DNA of 11,973 nt from Nanobdellota archaeon (GTDB taxonomy: Archaea > Nanobdellota > Nanobdellia > Woesearchaeales > GW2011-AR9). The translations under genes were made by a program, and so were the position numbers. Positions 5,339 through 10,902 of the stretch are shown here, piece by piece. Position 1 is the first letter of the stretch; every line of letters starts with the position of its first letter. The notes below the pieces were generated by a model, which ran no database searches, was not told where the DNA came from, and worked only from the letters and a program-made list of their open reading frames with translations. The stretch is taken from positions 1 through 11,973 of the forward strand of contig JAUYPT010000088.1 of assembly GCA_030695685.1 (NCBI GenBank). The letters run 5' to 3'.

Positions 5339-6118
5339 TTATTGCTCTTCCCGGAATGGCGGCAGTTCTGCTCCCGGAAGCTGTTCGTACCATTTCTGGG
5401 TGTAGGCAGCTACATCCCAGCCATCGCCAGCAAATTGGTATTTGTTAGTCGGCTTTGGAGGAGTATCTTTAAAGACTTTGACGTTTGTTTCTGGATAGAG
5501 ATTAAGACGCCGCAATACTGTTTCTAATGACAAGATAACATCTTTATCCGAAAGAATTGCGTAACAATGGTCAGTGATCTCCGTCATCTGGTCTTTCTCT
5601 TGTAAATAGATCCTCTTTTCCCTGCTGGTGGTGAAATCTCGTTCATAATAATGCTTTCGTTCCAGCTGCGCCAATTCATCGAACTCTTTATAGGATTCCA
5701 TAAAACTTGGCCGGAAGTGCCGTTTCTTACGGAAAGTGCAGCGTTTTTTTTCTTCAAAATCAGTTACTGTTCCCTGATGTTTTTCATCCCGCGGGCATTT
5801 TTCATGCTTGATACGAGGCAATTCTAATTTCGTGTAAATTTCTTCCAGAGGCCGTTCATGAAATAACTGCTGATAATTATCCGGATTCTGCGCCATCCAG
5901 TTTTGAATGAAAGAAACTATTCCCTGCACAGACATTTCGTATACAGTTGTTGTCTTGGAGCCCCAACGGCAGCTGTCCAGACAGGCGCCGAGCGGTATTC
6001 CTGCCATCTTTCCAGATTGTAAAAGATAATCTGTTTGTTCCTCGACTGAACGACTATCTCTTTCCAGAAGAGGTTTTTTTCCTTCAAAATGTCGGATTAA
6101 GTCGTAGGGAATTGGCAT
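5339..6118 (-). CDS. Hypothetical protein, 259 aa
   Basis: I do not recognise a family. Start chosen at ATG 6118 (MPIPYDLIRHFEG); a TTG one codon upstream is less likely, and a TATA box lies 27 nt upstream of the ATG. The protein is soluble and charged. It has a Cys-containing segment (GACLDSCRWGSK, about residues 44-55), a middle part rich in Lys/Arg/Glu (about 105-170, with CPRDEK and KKRCTFRKKRHFRP), and a C-terminal part with Trp/Tyr residues and PPKPTNKY. The basic middle could contact nucleic acid, but that is a guess. It diverges from the translin-family gene. Its 3' end begins 23 bp from the 252-bp inverted-repeat element. Real gene by length and promoter geometry; function unknown. 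Confidence 0.75.
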   Translation of the reverse strand: MPIPYDLIRHFEGKKPLLERDSRSVEEQTDYLLQSGKMAGIPLGACLDSCRWGSKTTTVYEMSVQGIVSFIQNWMAQNPDNYQQLFHERPLEEIYTKLELPRIKHEKCPRDEKHQGTVTDFEEKKRCTFRKKRHFRPSFMESYKEFDELAQLERKHYYERDFTTSREKRIYLQEKDQMTEITDHCYAILSDKDVILSLETVLRRLNLYPETNVKVFKDTPPKPTNKYQFAGDGWDVAAYTQKWYEQLPGAELPPFREEQ

Positions 6119-6140
6119 CAATAATCCAGATCAGGAAGTG

Positions 6141-6148
6141 TTTATATT
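6141..6148 (-). promoter_or_regulatory. TATA box of the 259-aa gene
   Basis: TTTATATT on the plus strand reads AATATAAA on the minus strand, centred about 27 nt before the ATG at 6118. This suggests a leaderless transcript. Confidence 0.55.
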
Positions 6149-6178
6149 AATTGTGGAAAACTACTGTTTCTTTTAGTC

Positions 6179-6201
6179 TATAATCCACAGAAAGGATTAT
6201 A
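6179..6201. promoter_or_regulatory. Operator-like palindrome overlapping the translin-gene TATA box
   Basis: TATAATCC-7 nt-GGATTATA is a perfect 8-bp inverted repeat. Its right arm forms the TATA box (ATTATAAA, 6196-6203), which sits about 26 nt upstream of the ATG at 6226. A third copy of the half site (ATAATCC, 6121-6127) lies at the start of the divergent 259-aa gene. A dimeric regulator bound here would block the TATA box; that role is inferred. Confidence 0.5.
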
Positions 6202-6225
6202 AAGAAAACTATGGTTTAGGGAATA

Positions 6226-6789
6226 ATGATTAATTTTCCACAATTGCGCACAGGAATCCAGGATTATGATAACGAGCGGGAACGCTTAATCAAGAAAAGC
6301 AGAGATGTTTTGAAGTTAAGCAAACAAATCATTTACGCTGTGCATCGTGATGAGTTGAAACAGGCTGCCCTTCTCATAAAACAGATTGAAAAAGAACGCA
6401 AGGAATTAGATACCATCGCACGGCACAGCCATAAGATGGTCTATGAAGGCAGTTATAAAGTTGCCATCCAGGAATATGTGGAAGCAGTTCTGTATTACCA
6501 TTTTATTAAAACCGGAGAATTGATTGATCTTCCTGCAATTGCAGAACAATTTATCTTAGGATTAGCCGATTTGCCAGGTGAATTAGTGCGCAAAGCTGTT
6601 TTTCTGGCCGGGAAAGGCGAATTTGACAAAGTGGTCATGATTAAGGATCAGGTTGATTTGATTTACGGTGAAATGTTAAAGTTTGATTTCCGTGATAATG
6701 AAATCCGGCGTAAAGTCGATGGCATCAAATACGATTTGCGGAAGTTGGAAGACCTTGTTCTTGATTTAAAGTTGAGAAAAAGTAATTAA
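6226..6789 (+). CDS. Translin/TRAX-family RNA-binding protein, 187 aa
   Basis: Translin and TRAX form octameric barrels that bind single-stranded RNA/DNA. TRAX-type subunits are Mg-dependent endoribonucleases, and archaeal homologues act on small RNAs and tRNA fragments. Family signatures seen: IQEYVEAVLYYHFIKTGEL (about residues 81-99) with the paired acidic residues of EYVEA, GLADLPGELVR (112-122), and a C-terminal RRKVDGIKYDLRKLEDLVLDL (161-181). The protein is all-helical, of normal length for archaeal members. ATG 6226 follows a TATA box by 26 nt with no SD (leaderless). Whether it is catalytically TRAX-like or only a binding subunit cannot be decided by eye. It diverges from the 259-aa gene across a palindromic operator-like site. 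Confidence 0.88.
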   Translation: MINFPQLRTGIQDYDNERERLIKKSRDVLKLSKQIIYAVHRDELKQAALLIKQIEKERKELDTIARHSHKMVYEGSYKVAIQEYVEAVLYYHFIKTGELIDLPAIAEQFILGLADLPGELVRKAVFLAGKGEFDKVVMIKDQVDLIYGEMLKFDFRDNEIRRKVDGIKYDLRKLEDLVLDLKLRKSN

Positions 6790-6792
6790 TTC

Positions 6793-7674
6793 TTACTCCA
6801 TAAATGGTTGTAAATATTTTGATTTATGGTGGTGCTTTAATTTCTTCATCGCTTTCGCTTCAATCTCCTGGATTCTTCTCTTGCTAACGTTCAATTCTTG
6901 TCCTATCTCCCTTTGTGACCTATCATTATCATCGCCAATGCCGAAACGCATCCGCAACACTAACTCTTCCTGTGGCGCTAATGTCGCTAATACTTTTTGT
7001 ACTTTTTCTTCTAATTCTCCTTGCTGTGCTTCTTGTTCCGTGTTTGCATTCTCATCAGGGATAGAATTGTGGATTGTAATATACTTATTCGTCATCCCAA
7101 AATAAATAGTCTGGGCAGCGGAAGTATCTTTTTCTAATTTTTTCATAATATCTTCTACTAACTCCTTTTCTGTAGCATCAACAGTAAACAATATTTGATG
7201 CGAAATTTTGTCTTGAATTTCTATCGGCAGCGGAATCATTCCCCTATTTCTTTTAGCATACCACAGCATGGCGGGAGCAGTTGTAAATGTTATAAATGTG
7301 CTTAATGCTCCTTTTGCAGGATCATAATTATGAAGTGATTGCAGTGTTTTTAAGGCAGCAGCGTCGACTAAATCATCAACAGAAATTCTTCCTTGGAATC
7401 TTTGGAGGGATATTTTGTTTCCTAACACTGCCAATGGCTTTCCAGTGAGAAGCCGTCCGGCAATCTTATATAAATAAGGGAAGATGCCAGTAACAATTTT
7501 ATCGGCTAATTCTTTCTGATATGAAGAGCGGTTATCAATGACAGAAATGGCATCATCTTTTTCGATATATTTTACTTCTGTTCCATATCCTTTCTGCACT
7601 TCGGCATGATACTCTTTGGCGTACTCGTTCAGTTTTTCCCAGCTAGAGAAATTTTGTTTTATTTTACTCTTCAT
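6793..7674 (-). CDS. Bacterial-type sigma-70-family protein, 293 aa
   Basis: Resembles bacterial RNA polymerase sigma factors. Region 2 spans about residues 56-150: the 2.1-2.2 helices with ISVDDLVDAA (97-106), NYDPAKGALSTFITF (116-130) and WYAKRNRGMIPLP (138-150), the same order as in bacterial sigma. The WW pair that melts the -10 element in bacteria aligns with Phe130-Thr131, so melting chemistry may differ. Region 4 (about 228-281) is close to consensus: LAPQEELVLRMRFGIGDDN, then the helix-turn-helix SQREIGQELNVSKRRIQEIE ending AKAMKKLKHH. Region 3 is weak and region 1.1 absent. It is the last gene of a four-gene unit, overlapping the preceding membrane-protein gene by 11 nt. Family assignment is strong; a role in transcription by an archaeal polymerase is inference. 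Confidence 0.88.
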   Translation of the reverse strand: MKSKIKQNFSSWEKLNEYAKEYHAEVQKGYGTEVKYIEKDDAISVIDNRSSYQKELADKIVTGIFPYLYKIAGRLLTGKPLAVLGNKISLQRFQGRISVDDLVDAAALKTLQSLHNYDPAKGALSTFITFTTAPAMLWYAKRNRGMIPLPIEIQDKISHQILFTVDATEKELVEDIMKKLEKDTSAAQTIYFGMTNKYITIHNSIPDENANTEQEAQQGELEEKVQKVLATLAPQEELVLRMRFGIGDDNDRSQREIGQELNVSKRRIQEIEAKAMKKLKHHHKSKYLQPFME

Positions 7675-7972
7675 CTTCCTTCTTTCGTACTCTTCCAGTC
7701 AAGGCATTGTATCCTAATCCAATGAGTGCTGCTGCAAAAGCAGTTCCGCCAAGAACGTACACTTTGCCGCTGTGGTTATATCCAGTATTGCTTTCCCATG
7801 TTCCGCTAAATCTTTCTGCTACGGTTGGTTGTCTCGGATCAGCATAGGAATAAGGAGAATGAAATAAATCTCTAATCTCATATTCTGGTTTACAATTTGG
7901 ATTGGTTAAAAGAGCGACTAATCCTACCGTTCCGATAACGGCTCCTAAAGAGCTTTGTTTTGTCAGCTTCAT
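7664..7972 (-). CDS. Small membrane protein with two TM segments, 102 aa
   Basis: No family recognised. TM1 is near the N-terminus (LGAVIGTVGLVALLT, about residues 9-23) and TM2 near the C-terminus (VYVLGGTAFAAALIGLGY, about 73-90). The roughly 45-residue segment between them is polar and includes one Cys (residue 27). The end is a charged tail GRVRKKEDEE. By the positive-inside rule both ends are probably cytoplasmic and the loop outside. Start taken at ATG 7972, one nucleotide after the preceding stop, with GAGAGG as SD. An upstream ATG at 8005 would overlap the previous gene by 32 nt and add a polar extension before TM1. The gene overlaps the sigma-like gene by 11 nt, suggesting translational coupling; a partner or anchor role for that protein is speculation. 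Confidence 0.72.
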   Translation of the reverse strand: MKLTKQSSLGAVIGTVGLVALLTNPNCKPEYEIRDLFHSPYSYADPRQPTVAERFSGTWESNTGYNHSGKVYVLGGTAFAAALIGLGYNALTGRVRKKEDEE

Positions 7973-7973
7973 G

Positions 7974-8336
7974 TTATTTTTCCTCTCGTAAGACATACAC
8001 TTCAAATAGAGACTTCAGTACATCGTTAATAATAACAATTTTTCGTCTCGCTCTTATCGCATCGATGGATTCATAACCAGGATGTCCCTGCGTAAAATAC
8101 CTTTCAACAGCAGGGATGACATATTCACTCCCTATAATAGTTTCTATAGGATCCCATACTTCCAGAGGTGTATCCAATTCTTTGCCATGTTCTTCAAAAA
8201 CACACTGACCGTCAGTTGTTTTTATCCAGAGATTATCAGTTCTAATATTTCCTAATCTGCATTCTACCATAAATCTCGGCTTATGCCGATAGCTCATGCC
8301 TTCAATCTTCAAAACTCTTCCTTCTATGTTTGTCAT
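7974..8336 (-). CDS. Hypothetical protein, 120 aa, sigma-like operon
   Basis: No family recognised. It is soluble. The N-terminal half looks like a small beta fold (IEGRVLKIEG, RFMVECRLGNIRTDNLWIKT), and the C-terminal half is more helical with a basic stretch (IDAIRARRKIVIINDVLKSL). ATG 8336 is fixed by AGGAGA (8345-8350) 8 nt upstream. It lies between the metallopeptidase-like gene (30-nt gap) and the two-TM protein (1-nt gap), so it is almost certainly co-transcribed with the sigma-like gene. Its last codons (REEK-stop) are the same 15 nt as those ending the metallopeptidase-like gene, which supply an SD-like GAGAGG for the following gene. Confidence 0.75.
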   Translation of the reverse strand: MTNIEGRVLKIEGMSYRHKPRFMVECRLGNIRTDNLWIKTTDGQCVFEEHGKELDTPLEVWDPIETIIGSEYVIPAVERYFTQGHPGYESIDAIRARRKIVIINDVLKSLFEVYVLREEK

Positions 8337-8365
8337 TGTAAATGTCTCCTATAATCTTTAGTCAT
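8333..8365 (-). CDS. Possible 10-codon mini-ORF in the gap before the 120-aa gene
   Basis: ATG 8365 begins MTKDYRRHLQ-stop. It is preceded by GAGAGGAAAAATAA, an SD-like stretch inside the end of the metallopeptidase-like gene. Its TGA overlaps the next ATG as ATGA, the classic arrangement for translational coupling. It could be a coupling leader or a chance frame, since a good SD for the 120-aa gene lies inside it. Confidence 0.25.
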   Translation of the reverse strand: MTKDYRRHLQ

Positions 8366-8366
8366 T

Positions 8367-9650
8367 TTATTTTTCCTCTCGTGCTTTTATTCTGGCATTA
8401 TCAACATATCCTATCGGTGTCCAAAATTCTTTCAGCAGTGTCGCATCAATGATACTTCTTCCTTTATTTTCGTATTTAATGCCTTGTTTTTGAAATTCTT
8501 CCAATGCTCTTTGCACCGGCTGTGCCGCATACCGTAATTCACTTACTAAGTGAGGGCTTAAATTTCCTTCAGAGTCAAAATTATATCTATTCTGCTCGAT
8601 GAAGTGCAGCGGATAAGAATAGTCGAGCGTTACATCGTTAAGAAGTTCAATTTTTTTTCTTAAAGTGCTAGGATCCTGAGGCAGTCCTAATTTTTTATCA
8701 GCTAGAACAGTGATTCCGTACTGGAATAATTTTAACTGATAGTTTTGTAATTGGGAAGTATCCTTCGATTCTTGGTAAATATCATTAAATTTATGTTCTA
8801 TTCCTAATTCCTTTTGTGTTTCTGGAGAATTCTTTAAATCCTCAAAAATAACTTGTTGATAAAACTGAGCGATTGATTCCATTGTTGCGGTCGTTAATAC
8901 AGAATCTTTGGTTAAGAAATAAGGAAGCCCATCGCTTTTGGTGATAATTTGATTTAAGGCATGACCCATACCTTCATGGCCGTATAATGTGATTAAATCT
9001 TTTTCCTTTATTTGTAAACTGCCGTCTTCCGTCGTGAAGCAAATTGCCGGTATGCCGATTGCCAGTATATTTGTTAAAGGATGGAAATAAGATCTCCCTT
9101 CTGTTGTTGGGACTGCATCAATATCTCGTAAAAATTCTCCAACTTGCGTTAAATCTTGGATTAACTTGCCAAGCTTTCGGTGGTATTTCTGAATATGGAT
9201 AGCTGCGAATTCCTCTGCTTGTCTTTTCACACTAGGGATATCAACAGGCAATCCTAATTCATAATTTTGAACATCCTTTGTCCTGTACAGCCTCTCGATG
9301 GACTGACGAGTTTTTTCTCTATTCTCAAGAAGCCAAACTCTTAAGCCATTAATATCAGATTGAGGAATTCCATACATGGTAATAACAGTGTCAAAATCGT
9401 ACAGTTTGGGATTAATTCTTTGCTCTAAATTAAGCACTTCTCCATGTAACCTTCTTTTCAATTCTGACGTCATAAGCTGTTCATGATTTTCTGGCTCCTC
9501 AACGTCCTGGAGAGAATCAGCAAGCTCTTTCATTTCTGACGTAAGCGTTTCGGCTTCCTGGTAAGGGAAAACTCCATATTTACTGCCGAATTTTCCAATT
9601 CGCTCGAGCTTTTTTAGTACGATTTCACTTTTTATAATGCTCTTGTCCAT
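8367..9650 (-). CDS. HEx3H zinc metallopeptidase-like protein, 427 aa
   Basis: Contains LYGHEGMGHALNQ (zinc-motif His at about 225 and 230, Glu at 226), an HEx3H variant of the HExxH zinc motif, and 28 residues later TMESIAQFYQQ, where Glu258 is placed as a gluzincin third ligand. The surroundings resemble M3/M32 peptidases or the HEx3H-type carboxypeptidases, but I cannot settle the family. The N-terminal half is helical and charged, without a signal peptide, so it is probably cytoplasmic. ATG 9650 (MDKSIIKSEIVLKKLERIGK) is chosen because a TATA box sits 25 nt upstream; an ATG at 9683 and a GTG at 9698 lie upstream of or within that promoter. First gene of the operon ending in the sigma-like protein. 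Confidence 0.75.
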   Translation of the reverse strand: MDKSIIKSEIVLKKLERIGKFGSKYGVFPYQEAETLTSEMKELADSLQDVEEPENHEQLMTSELKRRLHGEVLNLEQRINPKLYDFDTVITMYGIPQSDINGLRVWLLENREKTRQSIERLYRTKDVQNYELGLPVDIPSVKRQAEEFAAIHIQKYHRKLGKLIQDLTQVGEFLRDIDAVPTTEGRSYFHPLTNILAIGIPAICFTTEDGSLQIKEKDLITLYGHEGMGHALNQIITKSDGLPYFLTKDSVLTTATMESIAQFYQQVIFEDLKNSPETQKELGIEHKFNDIYQESKDTSQLQNYQLKLFQYGITVLADKKLGLPQDPSTLRKKIELLNDVTLDYSYPLHFIEQNRYNFDSEGNLSPHLVSELRYAAQPVQRALEEFQKQGIKYENKGRSIIDATLLKEFWTPIGYVDNARIKAREEK

Positions 9651-9670
9651 AAGAGTTAAAATAGAGCTTT

Positions 9671-9680
9671 TATTTATAAA
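9671..9680 (-). promoter_or_regulatory. TATA box of the metallopeptidase/sigma-like operon
   Basis: Minus strand TTTATAAATA centred 25 nt upstream of ATG 9650. It fixes that ATG as a leaderless start and shows the operon with the sigma-like gene is itself driven by an archaeal-type promoter. Confidence 0.6.
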
Positions 9681-9721
9681 CATTTCCAAAATAACCACTA
9701 TTAAGTAATTAAAACAAAAGG

Positions 9722-9730
9722 TTTATAAAG
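9722..9730 (+). promoter_or_regulatory. TATA box of the metallophosphoesterase gene
   Basis: TTTATAAAG centred 26 nt before the ATG at 9752, with no SD; leaderless promoter geometry. It is back to back with the divergent operon's TATA box. Confidence 0.65.
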
Positions 9731-9751
9731 AGCCTCTTTCCCCTTAATACT

Positions 9752-10348
9752 ATGAAAATCTTAGCTTTAAGCGATATTCACGGTGATCGGAACTTTATCA
9801 AACGGATGGCCATTCTTGGTGAAAAGGAAAAAGTAGATTTAGTCATCCTTGCCGGTGATTTAGTGGACCATCATGGAAATGTCGATGGCTTAATCGGTCC
9901 GTTTAAAGAGAAAGGATTAGACATTGCCGTTCTGCCGGGAAATCATGAAGGCTTAGCGGAAATCGGCTTTATGGTTGAAAAGTATGGTGTTACAAACCTT
10001 CACGGCTATGTCCTGCAGAAAGGTGATATAGGTATTTTTGGCTGCGGGTACGCTGATATTGGCATCCATCAGTTGAATGAAGACGAATTCTTCCAGACAC
10101 TGGAAAAAGCCCATGGCACTCTTAAAAATGTCAAAAAGAAAATTATGGTCACTCATGTCCAACCGAGTGATAGTATACTTGGATTAGGAATGTTTCCCGG
10201 AAGTTCTGGTGTACGGAAAGCAATTGAGTTGTTTACCCCTGATATTCATATCTGCGGGCACATTCATGAAACGCATGGCATTGAAGAGATGATTGGCACT
10301 ACGAAAGTAATCAATGTTGGGAAGACCGGTAAAATTATTGAAGTTTAA
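9752..10348 (+). CDS. Calcineurin-like metallophosphoesterase, 198 aa
   Basis: A dinuclear-metal phosphohydrolase. All family blocks are present in order: DIHGD (residues 8-12), GDLVD (35-39), GNHE (63-66), TH (134-135) and GHIHETHG (169-176), which together supply the metal ligands and catalytic His. It is a compact single-domain protein with no signal peptide, so cytoplasmic. The size and motif forms match small archaeal YfcE-like phosphodiesterases, but the substrate cannot be told from sequence. The ATG at 9752 is 26 nt downstream of a TATA box. It is followed 48 nt later by a mini zinc-ribbon gene with its own possible promoter. Confidence 0.92.
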   Translation: MKILALSDIHGDRNFIKRMAILGEKEKVDLVILAGDLVDHHGNVDGLIGPFKEKGLDIAVLPGNHEGLAEIGFMVEKYGVTNLHGYVLQKGDIGIFGCGYADIGIHQLNEDEFFQTLEKAHGTLKNVKKKIMVTHVQPSDSILGLGMFPGSSGVRKAIELFTPDIHICGHIHETHGIEEMIGTTKVINVGKTGKIIEV

Positions 10349-10396
10349 TTTGCTGATTCGAAACTTATTTAAGTTCTTACTTTTTTAATTAAAGAT

Positions 10397-10525
10397 ATGA
10401 TTACTGATTGTCCAGAGTGCCATAAGCCGCTGCACGAAGGCCAGCATAAATATGCTGACGGGCTATTTTTAGTTAAGTACTGTAAAAAATGCGGCTTCCG
10501 TAAGGAAATGCCATTACAGGATTAA
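10397..10525 (+). CDS. Mini zinc-ribbon protein, 42 aa
   Basis: The frame from ATG 10397 encodes MITDCPECHKPLHEGQHKYA followed by a tail with CKKCG: two CxxC pairs (Cys5/8, Cys29/32) about 20 residues apart, a treble-clef or ribbon zinc site. Such mini zinc ribbons are common in archaea and are usually of unknown function, binding nucleic acid or protein. No SD is seen; a TATA-like CTTATTTAAG about 29 nt upstream is consistent with leaderless expression. Its last 4 nt overlap the end of the converging 94-aa gene. The conserved cysteine spacing makes it likely real. Confidence 0.7.
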   Translation: MITDCPECHKPLHEGQHKYADGLFLVKYCKKCGFRKEMPLQD

Positions 10526-10806
10526 GCGGATTGGTATGATCTTCGAAGGTTTTTGACGACATCTTTTCCATCGCTTCTGATTCTTCTATAAAGCGCTTCG
10601 ATACTTGCTAAACTTTCCTCAACCTCATCAATTTGCCCTTCTGCTGGCGTAAGCGCTGTCATCTCTCTTTTGGTCGAGCTGGCAGCAACTTGAAACATCT
10701 GAATTTGGTCGTAGGCAATTTTAGATACAGCACTTAATTTTTTTAATTTAACCATAACTCCTCCTAACAATTCAATATCGACTTTCTCTGCAACTAAATA
10801 TTTCAT
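10522..10806 (-). CDS. Small helical protein, 94 aa, unknown function
   Basis: No family recognised. The sequence is almost entirely helix-forming, with heptad-like hydrophobics (VKLKKLSAVSKIAYDQIQMF; IDEVEESLASIEALYRRIRS) around a Pro-containing break, suggesting a helical hairpin or coiled coil. It is soluble, with no Cys. ATG 10806 is fixed by GAGGTG (10812-10817) about 5 nt upstream, one of the stronger SDs in the window. It lies upstream-adjacent to nothing on its own strand except the SRP54 gene, whose stop precedes it by about 96 nt. It overlaps the converging zinc-ribbon gene by 4 nt at the 3' ends. Confidence 0.7.
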   Translation of the reverse strand: MKYLVAEKVDIELLGGVMVKLKKLSAVSKIAYDQIQMFQVAASSTKREMTALTPAEGQIDEVEESLASIEALYRRIRSDGKDVVKNLRRSYQSA

Positions 10807-10811
10807 CTTTC

Positions 10812-10817
10812 CACCTC
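10812..10817 (-). promoter_or_regulatory. Shine-Dalgarno GAGGTG of the 94-aa gene
   Basis: Minus strand GAGGTG, about 5 nt before ATG 10806, matches the anti-SD and decides the start. Upstream A/T-rich sequence (10835-10860) may hold the promoter, but no single TATA box stands out. Confidence 0.65.
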
Positions 10818-10902
10818 ATGATTATAATCTTTTATTCCTTAAAATTTTATTCATTAAATAGTTAATGGTTTTATACGACTTCATAATATTCAATCCCACA
10901 AC

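Noticed and set aside
9651..9698. Upstream starts (GTG 9698, ATG 9683) for the metallopeptidase-like gene
   Set aside because: They lie upstream of or in the TATA box that serves ATG 9650.
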